A stretch of DNA of 64,000 nucleotides from Castellaniella sp. (GTDB taxonomy: Bacteria; Pseudomonadota; Gammaproteobacteria; Burkholderiales; Burkholderiaceae_B): positions 1 to 64,000 of the forward strand of contig NZ_SCQN01000044.1 in assembly GCF_004321985.1 (NCBI RefSeq). Direction: 5' to 3'. The notes under the pieces were generated by a model. The model was not told where the DNA came from and ran no database searches. It saw only the letters and a list, made by a program, of their open reading frames with translations. Each line of letters opens with the position of its first letter. Position 1 is the first letter of the stretch. Both the position numbers and the translations under genes were made by a program. Of this stretch, positions 35,190 through 44,547 are shown piece by piece.

Positions 35190-35296
35190 TGTTCCGCAAG
35201 ATTTCGGGCGGGTGTTGTCGGGGCGTGGTGTCACATTGGTCCCGTCCCGTGCCCGTGCGCCGCTTCTGAGTTTGCAGCAAGGCCTGGTTCGCCACG

Positions 35297-36142
35297 ATGC
35301 TTCAAGAGTCTCCCATTGCTTCATATTTCGCGCAGCCAGCTCTACCCAGGGTGGAGCCTGCCGATCTGGCGCGCGCCGTGCAGGTGCTTCATCGGCGCAC
35401 GGGGATCGTTCTGGGTGACCACAAGCGCGACATGGCGGCGCGGACGCTGGGGATGCGTACGCATCATGCAGGGCAGCCGTCGGTGCATGCCTATCTGGAT
35501 TTCCTGGACCAGAACCCGCAGGCCGATGAATGGGATCGGTTCGTGAGCGCCTTTACGATTAACCATACCGCGTTCTTTCGCGAGCAGCATCACTTCCGGA
35601 TCCTGAAGGATTTCGTGCAGCGTCGCGCCAAGCCCATCGCGATCTGGTGCTGTGCCTCTTCGACGGGAGAGGAGCCCTACACGCTGGCCATGACGCTGCA
35701 CGACGCCTGTGGACAGTCGGGCACGGATGTTTCGGTACTGGCTACCGATATCGATGCCCAGGTGATCATTCAGGCCCGCAAGGGGGTCTATACGCTGGAT
35801 CGTATCAAGCCCGTGCCGCTTGAATTCCTGCGCCGGTATTTTCTGCGGGGAACGGGGCGGCAGGCCGGCATGGCGCGCGTCAAGCCGGTGATCCGCGATC
35901 TGGTGACGTTTCAGGAGTTGAATCTGGTATCACCGAGCTGGCCGCTGAGTCAGAAGTTTGATGCGATCTTTTGCCGAAATACCATGATTTATTTCGACAA
36001 GGCAACCCAGACCAAAATACTGGAGCGTTTCGTGCCCTTGCTGAAACCAGGGGGGTTGCTGTTTGCCGGCCATTCCGAAAATTTTACCTATTTGACCCAG
36101 TCCCTGCGTTTGCAGGGACAGACCGTTTACTCCGTAACCTGA
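35297..36142 (+). CDS. cheR: Chemotaxis methyltransferase CheR
   Basis: A 281 aa SAM-dependent methyltransferase of receptor glutamates. The N-terminal helical domain is followed by [15 protein letters not shown], the SAM-binding [16 protein letters not shown], and [21 protein letters not shown]. The catalytic and receptor-facing region ends [30 protein letters not shown]. The beta-subdomain that binds receptor pentapeptides is present. It starts 107 bp after cheW and is followed 19 bp later by cheB. Confidence 0.94.
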   Translation: MLQESPIASYFAQPALPRVEPADLARAVQVLHRRTGIVLGDHKRDMAARTLGMRTHHAGQPSVHAYLDFLDQNPQADEWDRFVSAFTINHTAFFREQHHFRILKDFVQRRAKPIAIWCCASSTGEEPYTLAMTLHDACGQSGTDVSVLATDIDAQVIIQARKGVYTLDRIKPVPLEFLRRYFLRGTGRQAGMARVKPVIRDLVTFQELNLVSPSWPLSQKFDAIFCRNTMIYFDKATQTKILERFVPLLKPGGLLFAGHSENFTYLTQSLRLQGQTVYSVT

Positions 36143-36161
36143 GACGGGGGGCACCAGGAAA

Positions 36162-37229
36162 ATGGAAGCCATCAAGAAAATTCGCGTACTGTGCGTCGAC
36201 GACTCCGCCCTGGTGCGCAGCCTGATGACCGAGATCATCAGTCAGGAACCGGATCTGGAGGTTGTGGCAACTGCACCCGATCCACTCATTGCGCGCGAGC
36301 TTATCAAGCAGCACAACCCGGACGTCCTGACGCTGGATGTGGAAATGCCGCGCATGGACGGGCTGGACTTCCTGGAGCGCCTCATGCGGTTGCGTCCGAT
36401 GCCGGTGGTGATGGTTTCGTCGCTCACTGAACGCAACTCGGACATCACGCTGCGGGCGCTCGAACTGGGAGCAGTGGATTTCGTCACCAAGCCGAAACTC
36501 GGCTTGCGCGATGGATTGACGGAGTATGGCGGAATGATCGCCGACAAGATCCGCGCAGCGGCGCACGCGCGGCTGCGCCCGTATGCGACGCATGGCTCAG
36601 GCGCGAATCCGCGGCCCCGGCTGCTGGGCAATTTCTCCACTACGGAAAAGCTCATCATGATCGGTTCGTCCACTGGTGGGACCGAGGCCATCCGGCATGT
36701 GCTGGAGCCGTTACCGGCCAATAGCCCCGCGATCCTGATCACACAGCACATGCCGGCGGGATTCACTCGCTCGTTCGTGCAGCGCCTGGATGCCTTGTGT
36801 GCCGTGCAGGTGCATGAAGCCGAGGACGGACAGCGCGTTCTGCCCGGCCACGTCTATCTGGCGCCGGGCGGCATCGCACACATGAAACTCGAGCGTTCGG
36901 GCGCGAATTATGTGGTCCGACTCGAATATAGTGAGCCCGTCAATCGGCACCGGCCGTCAGTGGATGTGTTGTTCCATTCCGCCGCCCGGGTGGCGGGCAA
37001 GAACGCCATCGGTGCCATTCTGACCGGCATGGGCAAGGATGGCGCCCAGGGCCTGCTCGCCATGCGGCAGGCGGGGGCACGCACCTTTGCCCAGAATGAG
37101 GAGAGTTGTGTCGTCTTCGGCATGCCTCGCGAGGCGATGCTGATTGGTGCGGCCGAGGAGGCCGTGGCGCTGGACGATCTCAGCGAGAGGCTATTGCAGA
37201 GTGCGGGTGCCTACGGGCATCGTGTGTGA
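36162..37229 (+). CDS. cheB: Chemotaxis methylesterase/deamidase response regulator CheB
   Basis: A 355 aa protein with an N-terminal receiver ([14 protein letters not shown]; phospho-acceptor Asp in [12 protein letters not shown]) and a C-terminal esterase. The catalytic Ser is in [12 protein letters not shown], with His in [17 protein letters not shown] and Asp in [14 protein letters not shown]. It removes methyl groups and can deamidate receptor glutamines; no separate CheD is encoded here, so CheB may be the only deamidase in this cluster. Confidence 0.95.
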   Translation: MEAIKKIRVLCVDDSALVRSLMTEIISQEPDLEVVATAPDPLIARELIKQHNPDVLTLDVEMPRMDGLDFLERLMRLRPMPVVMVSSLTERNSDITLRALELGAVDFVTKPKLGLRDGLTEYGGMIADKIRAAAHARLRPYATHGSGANPRPRLLGNFSTTEKLIMIGSSTGGTEAIRHVLEPLPANSPAILITQHMPAGFTRSFVQRLDALCAVQVHEAEDGQRVLPGHVYLAPGGIAHMKLERSGANYVVRLEYSEPVNRHRPSVDVLFHSAARVAGKNAIGAILTGMGKDGAQGLLAMRQAGARTFAQNEESCVVFGMPREAMLIGAAEEAVALDDLSERLLQSAGAYGHRV

Positions 37230-37239
37230 ACATCGGGGC

Positions 37240-37253
37240 CCGGCCGCGGCCGG
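37240..37253. repeat. 14-bp perfect palindrome between cheB and cheY
   Basis: CCGGCCGCGGCCGG is fully self-complementary and lies in the 57-bp gap before the cheY GTG. It could form a short hairpin or be a protein-binding site; in GC-rich DNA chance occurrence is possible. Confidence 0.35.
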
Positions 37254-37286
37254 TACCCAGTACCTCAATTCAAGGGAGAGAGATCC

Positions 37287-37670
37287 GTGGTACAGAAAAC
37301 GATGAAGATCCTGATCGTCGATGATTTTCCGACCATGCGTCGGATCATCAAGAATCTGTTGAAGGACCTGGGCTATGAAAACGTGGACGAGGCCGAAGAC
37401 GGAGTGATGGGGCTGGATAAGTTGCGCAATGGCAGCTTCGACTTTGTGGTGTCGGACTGGAACATGCCGAACATGGACGGCTTGACCATGCTGCAGAGCA
37501 TCCGTGCCGATCCGAATCTGTCAGCGCTGCCCGTCCTGATGGTGACGGCCGAGGCCAAGAAGGAGAACATCATCGCAGCTGCTCAGGCTGGCGCCAGCGG
37601 TTATGTGGTCAAGCCCTTCACGGCGGCGACGCTCGAGGAAAAACTCAACAAGATTTTCGAGAAGCTCTGA
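37287..37670 (+). CDS. cheY: Chemotaxis response regulator CheY
   Basis: A 127 aa single-domain receiver. [19 protein letters not shown] holds the acidic pocket (D12, D13). The phosphorylated aspartate is D57 in [12 protein letters not shown], with the switch Thr in [11 protein letters not shown] and the Lys in VVKPF. With the GTG start at 37287, preceded by GGGAGAG, the numbering equals E. coli CheY; an in-frame ATG 15 bp later is the alternative. CheY-P binds FliM and FliN to switch rotation. Confidence 0.95.
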   Translation: MVQKTMKILIVDDFPTMRRIIKNLLKDLGYENVDEAEDGVMGLDKLRNGSFDFVVSDWNMPNMDGLTMLQSIRADPNLSALPVLMVTAEAKKENIIAAAQAGASGYVVKPFTAATLEEKLNKIFEKL

Positions 37671-37683
37671 GCGGAGGCGCAGC

Positions 37684-38328
37684 ATGACGACCAATATATC
37701 TTCCGGCTCCCCGAACGGTCTTGAACCTTCGGTGGACCTGATCCACCGCATCGCCCATCTCACCCGCACCTTGCGTGAGAGCATGCGCGAACTCGGATTG
37801 GACCAGGCCATCAAGGATGCCGCCCACGCGATTCCGGACGCCCGTGATCGCCTGCACTATGTGGCGCAGATGACCGAGCAGGCGGCCAACCGGGTGCTCA
37901 ATGCCGCCGAACAGATGCAGCCGTGGCAGGAGTCCATGCAGACTCAAGCGCAGAGCCTGGACGCGCGCTGGCAGCAGTGGTTCGACCATCCTGTGGCGCT
38001 GGACCAGGCGCGCGGTCTGGTGGATGACACCCGTGCCTTGCTCAAGGACATCCCCGAAAAGGCCCGCGCATCGCAGAATAATCTGATGGACATCATCATG
38101 GCCCAGGATTTCCAGGATCTGACTGGCCAGGTCATCATGAAGATGCTGGGCGTGATCGGCACGATCGAGACGGAACTCGTCCAGGTGCTCATCGACAACG
38201 CGCCCGCCGACAAGCGCGATGAGACTCGCGGTCTGCTCAATGGCCCCGTCGTCAGCGCCGAAGGCAGGAACGACGTGGTGACCAACCAGGATCAGGTGGA
38301 CGATCTCCTGGCCAACCTAGGGTTCTGA
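37684..38328 (+). CDS. cheZ: CheY-P phosphatase CheZ
   Basis: A 214 aa mostly helical dimeric phosphatase that ends the CheY-P signal. The catalytic segment IIMAQDFQDLTGQVIMKML contains the conserved Asp and the Gln that positions water. The C-terminus VTNQDQVDDLLANLGF is the CheY-binding peptide. It starts 13 bp after cheY; flhB begins 6 bp downstream. Confidence 0.94.
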   Translation: MTTNISSGSPNGLEPSVDLIHRIAHLTRTLRESMRELGLDQAIKDAAHAIPDARDRLHYVAQMTEQAANRVLNAAEQMQPWQESMQTQAQSLDARWQQWFDHPVALDQARGLVDDTRALLKDIPEKARASQNNLMDIIMAQDFQDLTGQVIMKMLGVIGTIETELVQVLIDNAPADKRDETRGLLNGPVVSAEGRNDVVTNQDQVDDLLANLGF

Positions 38329-38334
38329 TTCCGA

Positions 38335-39498
38335 ATGGCCGAAGAAAGCGATCTCGAAAAAACCGAACCGGCATCGCCCCGGCGCCTGGAGAAGGCACGC
38401 GATGAAGGCCAGGTTGCGCGCTCGCGCGAGCTCGGGACTTTCCTTGCCCTGATCAGCGGAATCGGAGCGCTTTGGTTCGGCGGTGGGCTGATGTACCGCA
38501 CTCTCGAGGGGGTGCTGCGCAGCGGCCTCTGGTTCGATCCCAGGGTCACGCGGGAGACCGACGTGATGCTGTCGGTGGCGGGTCATTCAGCGTGGGAGGC
38601 CTTGCTCCTCGTGCTCCCGATCTTCGGACTGCTGCTGGTGGTGGGGGTTTTCTCGTCCGTGGTGCTGGGTGGATTCCTGCTGTCGGCGAAGGCGCTGGAG
38701 CCCAAGTTCGATCGGCTCGATCCGTTGAAGGGTTTCAAGCGTCTGTTCGCCATGCAGACGCTGATCGAGCTCGTGAAGACCGTCGCCAAGGCGGTACTGA
38801 TCGGGTATGTGGGGGTCCGGGTGATATGGGCCTACAAGGACGACATGCTGGCCCTGTCGCACATGGCGCCCACAGAGGCCCTGACGCACGGCCTGAGCCT
38901 GGCAGCCCTGTGCTGCTTGCTGATTGCGGCCTCGCTTGTCATCATCGTCCTCATCGATGTGCCGTGGCAGCTCTGGAACCACGCCAAGCAGCTGCGCATG
39001 TCCCGGGAAGACGTACGCCAGGAGCACAAGGAAGACGAAGGAGATCCGCATGTGAAAGGCCGCATCCGTCAGCAGCAGCGGGCCATGGCCAGGAAGCGCA
39101 TGATGAGCGCCGTCCCGAAAGCCGATGTGGTGGTGACCAACCCTACGCACTTTGCCGTGGCATTGCGCTACCGCGAAGGGCAGGGGAGTGCGCCGGTCGT
39201 GGTCGCCAAGGGCGCCGGCCTGATTGCGGCCCAGATCCGTCAGATCGCGGAAGAACACCATGTGGCTTCACTGGAGGCCCCGCCGCTGGCGCGCGCGCTG
39301 TATCGCCATGTGGGGCTGGAACAGGAGATTCCGGCGGCCCTGTATGCGGCGGTGGCCGAGGTACTGGCGTGGGTGTACCAGCTGCGCAGCTGGAATCAGG
39401 GCTCGGGTAAACTCCCGCAACGGCCGCAGTCGCTGCCCGTGCCGCCCGAACTCGATCCGCAGTACCGACCTGAGTCGGTCCTCATGTCCGCCTCATGA
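38335..39498 (+). CDS. flhB: Flagellar export switch protein FlhB
   Basis: A 387 aa protein of the type III export gate. N-terminal KTEPASPRRLEKARDEGQVARSREL precedes four membrane helices. The autocleavage site NPTH spans residues 269-272, the same numbering as E. coli, within VVVTNPTHFAVALRY. Cleavage changes export from rod/hook to filament substrates with FliK. Its stop overlaps the flhA start (ATGA). Confidence 0.95.
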   Translation: MAEESDLEKTEPASPRRLEKARDEGQVARSRELGTFLALISGIGALWFGGGLMYRTLEGVLRSGLWFDPRVTRETDVMLSVAGHSAWEALLLVLPIFGLLLVVGVFSSVVLGGFLLSAKALEPKFDRLDPLKGFKRLFAMQTLIELVKTVAKAVLIGYVGVRVIWAYKDDMLALSHMAPTEALTHGLSLAALCCLLIAASLVIIVLIDVPWQLWNHAKQLRMSREDVRQEHKEDEGDPHVKGRIRQQQRAMARKRMMSAVPKADVVVTNPTHFAVALRYREGQGSAPVVVAKGAGLIAAQIRQIAEEHHVASLEAPPLARALYRHVGLEQEIPAALYAAVAEVLAWVYQLRSWNQGSGKLPQRPQSLPVPPELDPQYRPESVLMSAS

Positions 39499-41609
39499 AC
39501 AGCTTCCTGGATTTCCTGAAGAACCAAGGCTTTGCGCACGCCCGGCTGATGGCGGGTCCGGTGTTGATCCTCATGGTGCTGGCCATGATGATTCTGCCAT
39601 TGCCACCGTTCATCCTGGATCTGCTGTTCACCTTCAATATCTCCCTGTCGGTGATGATCCTGCTGGTGGCGATGTTCACCCGCAAACCGCTGGACTTTGC
39701 CGCCTTTCCGTCGGTGCTTCTGTTCGCGACCCTGCTGCGGCTATCCCTGAATGTCGCCTCCACACGGGTGGTACTGCTCAACGGCCACAAGGGGCCGGCG
39801 GCGGCCGGTCATGTGATCGAAGCTTTCGGGCACTTCCTGGTGGGTGGAAACTTCGCTGTCGGGATCGTGGTGTTCATCATCCTGGTCATCATCAACTTCA
39901 TCGTGATCACCAAGGGCGCCGGCCGGATTGCCGAAGTCGGTGCGCGCTTCACCCTGGATGCCATGCCGGGCAAGCAGATGGCGATCGATGCGGACCTGAA
40001 TGCCGGTCTGATCGGCGAGGAAGAGGCCCGCAAGCGCCGGTCGGAAGTCGGCCAGGAGGCCGAGTTCTATGGCGCCATGGATGGGGCCAGCAAGTTTGTG
40101 CGCGGTGACGCGGTCGCTGGCCTGCTCATCATGGTGATCAACATCCTGGGCGGTCTCATCGTGGGTGTGGCACAGCACGGGATGTCGGTGTCCGATGCCG
40201 GCAGTGTCTACACGCTGCTCACGATCGGTGACGGTTTGGTGGCGCAGATTCCGGCGCTGGTGATTTCCACGGCGGCCGGCGTTGTGGTCTCGCGTGTCGC
40301 GACCGATCAGGACGTTGGCCAGCAGATGATGGGGCAGCTTTTTGCCAACCCCAACGTCATGTTCATCACGTCCGGAATCCTGACGCTCATGGGCCTGATT
40401 CCCAACATGCCCCATGTGGCGTTCCTGTTGTTGGCCGCCATTCTGGGCGGCAGCGGCTGGTTGCTGCGCCAGCGCCAGGAGGAGGGTCGACTGGCGGCGG
40501 CAAAAGACCCAGGTCAGGAGGAGGCAGCTGCCGTGGCCGCCGCCGCAGAGGCGAGCTGGGACGATGTCTCGACCATCGATCCGCTTGGGCTGGAGGTCGG
40601 GTACCGTCTGATTTCGTTGGTCGATCACCAGCAGAATGGCGAGCTGCTTCACCGCATTCGCAGCTTGCGCAAGAAGTTCGCGCAGGAAATGGGTTTCTTG
40701 CCGCCCGTCGTGCACATTCGCGACAACCTGGAGATCAAGCCCACCGATTACCGGATTTTGCTGTTCGGGGTGGAGGTGGGCCGTGGCGTGGCGCAGACAG
40801 GGCAGTGGCTTGCCATCAACCCCGGGGGTGTGACGGGTACGCTCCAGGGGACGCCGACCAAGGACCCGGCTTTCGGCCTGCCGGCTGTGTGGATCGAGCC
40901 CGCCTTGCGTGAACAGGCGCAGATCGCGGGCTACACCGTGGTCGACGCGGCAACGGTGGTGGCCACGCATCTGAACCACCTGATGCACCGCTATGGCGCA
41001 CGGCTGCTGGGTCGCCAGGAAACCCAGCAATTGCTTGATCATGTGGGGCGCGATGTCCCCAAACTGGTCGAGGACTTGGTGCCCAAGACGCTCAGCCTGC
41101 CGCAACTGCAGAATCTGCTACGCAGCCTGCTGGACGAAGACGTTCCGATTCGCGACATGCGCAGCATTTTGGAGACTGTGACCGAACATGCGCCGCGCCT
41201 GGCGGGACTGAACCCTGCCGGGACCGGACCGAATCTGGACGAATTGCTCGCTCAGGTCCGGGTGGCCCTGGGGCGTGCCATCGTGCAGCACTGGTTCGAA
41301 GGCGAAAGCGAGCTTCGTGTCGTCGGCCTCGATGCGCGCCTGGAGCGTGTCCTGATGCAGGCGCTGGGCAGCAGCGGGGCGCTGGAGCCGGGCCTGGCCG
41401 AGAACCTGCTCAACGATGCACAGCGGGTAGTTCAGGGCCAGGAAGATCGGGGGGACGCTCCGGTGCTGGTAGTGCCGCCGGTGCTGCGGGCCTCGCTGTC
41501 GCGGTTCCTGCGCCATCACCTGCCGCATATGGCGGTGCTCTCCAGCGCCGAGATTCCTGAGGAGCGTATGATTCGGGTCACTGCGATCATTGGCGGGAGC
41601 CCAGCTTGA
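39495..41609 (+). CDS. flhA: Flagellar export gate protein FlhA
   Basis: A 704 aa export-gate subunit that uses proton motive force. About eight N-terminal helices (PPFILDLLFTFNISLSVMILL, LLLFATLLRLSLNVASTR) surround the FHIPEP-type loop GRIAEVGARFTLDAMPGKQMAIDADL. The cytosolic C-terminal domain, which docks chaperones, starts near residue 350. It is coupled to flhB upstream and to flhF downstream, where the TGA overlaps a TTG start. Confidence 0.96.
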   Translation: MNSFLDFLKNQGFAHARLMAGPVLILMVLAMMILPLPPFILDLLFTFNISLSVMILLVAMFTRKPLDFAAFPSVLLFATLLRLSLNVASTRVVLLNGHKGPAAAGHVIEAFGHFLVGGNFAVGIVVFIILVIINFIVITKGAGRIAEVGARFTLDAMPGKQMAIDADLNAGLIGEEEARKRRSEVGQEAEFYGAMDGASKFVRGDAVAGLLIMVINILGGLIVGVAQHGMSVSDAGSVYTLLTIGDGLVAQIPALVISTAAGVVVSRVATDQDVGQQMMGQLFANPNVMFITSGILTLMGLIPNMPHVAFLLLAAILGGSGWLLRQRQEEGRLAAAKDPGQEEAAAVAAAAEASWDDVSTIDPLGLEVGYRLISLVDHQQNGELLHRIRSLRKKFAQEMGFLPPVVHIRDNLEIKPTDYRILLFGVEVGRGVAQTGQWLAINPGGVTGTLQGTPTKDPAFGLPAVWIEPALREQAQIAGYTVVDAATVVATHLNHLMHRYGARLLGRQETQQLLDHVGRDVPKLVEDLVPKTLSLPQLQNLLRSLLDEDVPIRDMRSILETVTEHAPRLAGLNPAGTGPNLDELLAQVRVALGRAIVQHWFEGESELRVVGLDARLERVLMQALGSSGALEPGLAENLLNDAQRVVQGQEDRGDAPVLVVPPVLRASLSRFLRHHLPHMAVLSSAEIPEERMIRVTAIIGGSPA

Positions 41610-44089
41610 ACATCAGCCGCTTCTTCGGTGCCACCAATCGCGAAGCGATGCGCCAGGTGCGGCTGGCGCTGGGGCCCGACGCGCTCATCGTTTCCAATAA
41701 GCGGGTCAATGGCGGCGTTGAGATCCTCGCGACGGACCAGACAGCTCTGCCGGAGCTGCCTCGTGCGGTGGCGTCTCGTGCCCCGGTGCTGGCTGAGCCC
41801 TCTCGCCCACTGTTCCGTGCGTCCACCTCTCAGCCAGCCCGCGTCGCGGCCTCTTCGCTCAGTCCGGCCTCGCCGGAGACGGGTTCGCCTGGACCCGCAC
41901 CATCAGGCTCCGCATCGTCAGCTCCGGTATCGTCGGGTTCCGTATCATCAGATCCAATGTCGTCGGGTCAGCTGTCGGCAGGCACGGACGCGCCGCGCCC
42001 GATTCCGGCGGGCAATATCCAGCTCCTGGGAGCTATCGACGACCTGAAGGGGTCGCTGGAATCTCGAATAGACGAGTTGCTGTGGGGCAATCAGCTGCGC
42101 CGGTCACCTCAGGCTATCACGCTGTTCCAGACGTTGCTGCGCTTTGGCTTCAGCACGGCGCTGCTGCGGGCGATGCTCAAGCGCATGCCGGAACAGGCAA
42201 CCTCCCGGGCCGCCTTTCAATGGGCGCGTAACGAACTGGGCAAGCACCTGCCGGTGCTGGATGCGGAGGACACCCTTTGGCAACCGGGACTTGCGTTGGC
42301 GCTGGTGGGCCCCACCGGAGTCGGCAAGACGACGACCATCGCCAAGCTGGCAGCCCGATGCGTGCGCCGCGCGGGCCCCGGCGGCCTGGTACTGCTCACG
42401 ACCGATACCTACCGTATCGGCGCCCATGAACAGCTGAGAATCTATGGCCAGATGCTGCATGTCCCGGTCTATGTGGTCCAGGACGTGCACGAGTTCCGTC
42501 GAGCCCTGGAGTCGGTGCGGCCGGATCAGACGGTGCTCGTCGACAACGTCGGAATCAGCCAGCGTGACCGCTACATTGCCGATCAGGCGGCGTTGCTGGC
42601 CGGCGCCGGCCGTCGGGTCGAGCGTCTCCTGGCGCTGAATGCTTCCAGCCAGGGCGATACGCTGGACGAGGTCGCCCGATCTTACGCGAACGATGGCGGT
42701 ACGCCGTTGCGCGGCTGCATTGTCACCAAGATCGACGAGGCGTCCTGCCTGGGTACCGTGCTGGATACGGCAATCCGGTATCAGCTCCCCATCCATTACG
42801 TCTCCAACGGCCAGAAGGTCCCGGAGAATCTTCTGTTCCTGTCCGCCATGGAACTGGTGGACCGGGCGCTTGCCCCAGTCCAGGGCAACCGGACGTTGTA
42901 CGCACCCACGGAAGCGGATTTGGTGGCGCTGCTGTCCATGACGCAGCCGCCCGAGAGCCCCGAGACGGCTGCGGAACGCCGCCGTCAGGAAATCCTGCTG
43001 CCTCAGTTGCTGACGCAGTCGACACACGGCGATTCGCTGGGAGTGGACGAGCTGCGTGATGCCGTCGCCCGGCTCGACGACGATCCAGTGTTATCGGAAG
43101 CCTGTGATCTCTGGCGCGGCCGTTCGACTGGCGAGTTGCTGCCCGCTGCGGAAGCGGTGACACATCTGCGGTATCAGGCTCAGGGCGCGCTGGGCGGCAG
43201 CGAGTCCGGCATCGTGGTGCACGATCACCAGGCGCTACTCTGGCCCGGGCGGCGGGGTGTCTGGTTCGGTGCGGCCTGGTTTGGTAGCGAACGGCCGCTT
43301 GCGGCCGCGATGCAGCAGGTGGGCCTGGCCGATGGCTGGTATGCGCCGAGTGGAGCGTACCTGAAGTCGCCTTCGGCGATCGATGCCTGGGTGGCTCAAA
43401 TCGACGCCGAGTCTTCGAATGTCGCGCCCCCGCCTTGCCATGTGCTGGATGCGGGCACTCAAGCGTTACTGCGGCGGTTGGAAGGCGCTGATCGGCACTG
43501 GCTGTCGGCGTGCGGGGCTTCGTTCCGTGTCCATGAATCTGGAGAGGCCTGCGTGGCGTCGGCTGCCGCCCGGCGCCTGTCGCACCGACCGCTGGACCCG
43601 CAGGCCTTCAGTGGGATGAGGGCCCCGGCCGGTTTCGAGCCCGGGTCTGTCGTTTGGTGGGTGGCTTGTGGGCCTGTAGAGTTGCGGGCTCGGGGCGAAG
43701 ACCCTTTGCCGGTGCAGCTTTTCAGCTTGCGTGCGGTAGACCTTCGGGATGGCCGTGTGCTGCGGACCTGGTTGGCTGTCGGTTCCACGGCCTTGGGGGT
43801 GGACTCCCCGCGAGCCGCGCGTGCCCTGATTCTGCGGCAGGAACATCACGCCATGGGGCGCCTGTCGGCTGGACTGCTGGCCGAGGATGCCGGGCGTGAG
43901 CCGCTGGTGGATCGGGCGCTTTATTTCGCCCAGCTTGGCCTGGCGGCCTGGCACCTGCAGCAGAATCCGGATCTGGTTCCGGCCGCCCGCGTCGCGGCCC
44001 GCATGATGGGTCTGGAGAGCCCAGGTCCCCGGCACGCTCAGGCAGCGTTGCTGAAGCTGTTCACACTGAAAGAACTGTTGACCCGCTGA
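41606..44089 (+). CDS. flhF: FlhF-type SRP GTPase with a long C-terminal extension (827 aa)
   Basis: FlhF places or numbers flagella and is an SRP-type GTPase. It begins with TTG (TTGA overlap with flhA), giving MNISRFFGATNREAMRQVRLALG, the usual opening. A Ser-rich linker carries five 5-residue repeats (residues 100-124). The NG domain has G1 GPTGVGKTTT (235-244), DTYRIGAHEQLRIYG and G4 TKIDEASCLG. G3 reads DNVG (313-316), where FlhF usually has DTxG. Beyond about residue 450, some 375 residues match no domain I recognise. Classical FlhF proteins are about 400-500 aa. No flhG follows. Confidence 0.88.
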   Translation: MNISRFFGATNREAMRQVRLALGPDALIVSNKRVNGGVEILATDQTALPELPRAVASRAPVLAEPSRPLFRASTSQPARVAASSLSPASPETGSPGPAPSGSASSAPVSSGSVSSDPMSSGQLSAGTDAPRPIPAGNIQLLGAIDDLKGSLESRIDELLWGNQLRRSPQAITLFQTLLRFGFSTALLRAMLKRMPEQATSRAAFQWARNELGKHLPVLDAEDTLWQPGLALALVGPTGVGKTTTIAKLAARCVRRAGPGGLVLLTTDTYRIGAHEQLRIYGQMLHVPVYVVQDVHEFRRALESVRPDQTVLVDNVGISQRDRYIADQAALLAGAGRRVERLLALNASSQGDTLDEVARSYANDGGTPLRGCIVTKIDEASCLGTVLDTAIRYQLPIHYVSNGQKVPENLLFLSAMELVDRALAPVQGNRTLYAPTEADLVALLSMTQPPESPETAAERRRQEILLPQLLTQSTHGDSLGVDELRDAVARLDDDPVLSEACDLWRGRSTGELLPAAEAVTHLRYQAQGALGGSESGIVVHDHQALLWPGRRGVWFGAAWFGSERPLAAAMQQVGLADGWYAPSGAYLKSPSAIDAWVAQIDAESSNVAPPPCHVLDAGTQALLRRLEGADRHWLSACGASFRVHESGEACVASAAARRLSHRPLDPQAFSGMRAPAGFEPGSVVWWVACGPVELRARGEDPLPVQLFSLRAVDLRDGRVLRTWLAVGSTALGVDSPRAARALILRQEHHAMGRLSAGLLAEDAGREPLVDRALYFAQLGLAAWHLQQNPDLVPAARVAARMMGLESPGPRHAQAALLKLFTLKELLTR
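41903..41977 (+). repeat. Five 15-bp degenerate tandem repeats within flhF
   Basis: Units begin at 41903, 41918, 41933, 41948 and 41963 and read TCAGGCTCCGCATCG, TCAGCTCCGGTATCG, TCGGGTTCCGTATCA, TCAGATCCAATGTCG, TCGGGTCAGCTGTCG. They encode SGSAS-SAPVS-SGSVS-SDPMS-SGQLS. The repeat stays in frame and forms the flexible linker between the N-terminal region and the GTPase domain. Confidence 0.7.
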
Positions 44090-44097
44090 AATCCCGG

Positions 44098-44544
44098 TCA
44101 GGGAGTGGGGCGGCGGGCGAGGCGGCCGCGCGCGTCGTACAGGTCTTCACCCATGAGTGTGCGCAAGGTATCCAGGGCGCGCTGGTTGTGTTCGATGAAG
44201 GTTTGGAGGATCTGACCGTTTTCCTGGTTCAGTGACTGAGCCTGCCCGGCCCGTTGCCACAGTGACGCGAATGCCGGCTGCAGATCCGGGTGCGCCTTGC
44301 AGGCGGCTTCTATGCTGTCGCGTGTGTCGGAGAACCCCATGTCGGAAAGTTCCTGTGCGCGCACCAGATCCAGATCGGCCAGGCGGCGTGCGTAATCGTT
44401 CTTGCGCGAGGTCAGCGTCCCCAGGGCTTCGTCGGACGGTGTCTCGAGCAGGAGCTGGCCTTCTGCCCGCAGAGTCTGGATGAAGTCATCCAGCAGTGCG
44501 GATTGTTCGTCCACACACCGCAGCAGGGCATCGACATGGGTCAT
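44098..44544 (-). CDS. flgN: Flagellar export chaperone FlgN
   Basis: A 148 aa helical cytosolic protein downstream of flgM, the usual flgM-flgN order. It begins MTHVDALLRCVDEQSALLDDFIQTL and has the family's long coiled-coil with GLxxLTxxK-like ALGTLTSRKNDYARRL. FlgN escorts FlgK and FlgL to the export gate. Sequence conservation is low in this family, so the call leans on context. Its stop is 8 bp from the convergent flhF stop. Confidence 0.82.
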   Translation of the reverse strand: MTHVDALLRCVDEQSALLDDFIQTLRAEGQLLLETPSDEALGTLTSRKNDYARRLADLDLVRAQELSDMGFSDTRDSIEAACKAHPDLQPAFASLWQRAGQAQSLNQENGQILQTFIEHNQRALDTLRTLMGEDLYDARGRLARRPTP

Positions 44545-44547
44545 GGG

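Noticed and set aside
39741-41105. Long - strand open frame (454 codons) in flhA
   Set aside because: Shadow of the highly conserved flhA coding frame.
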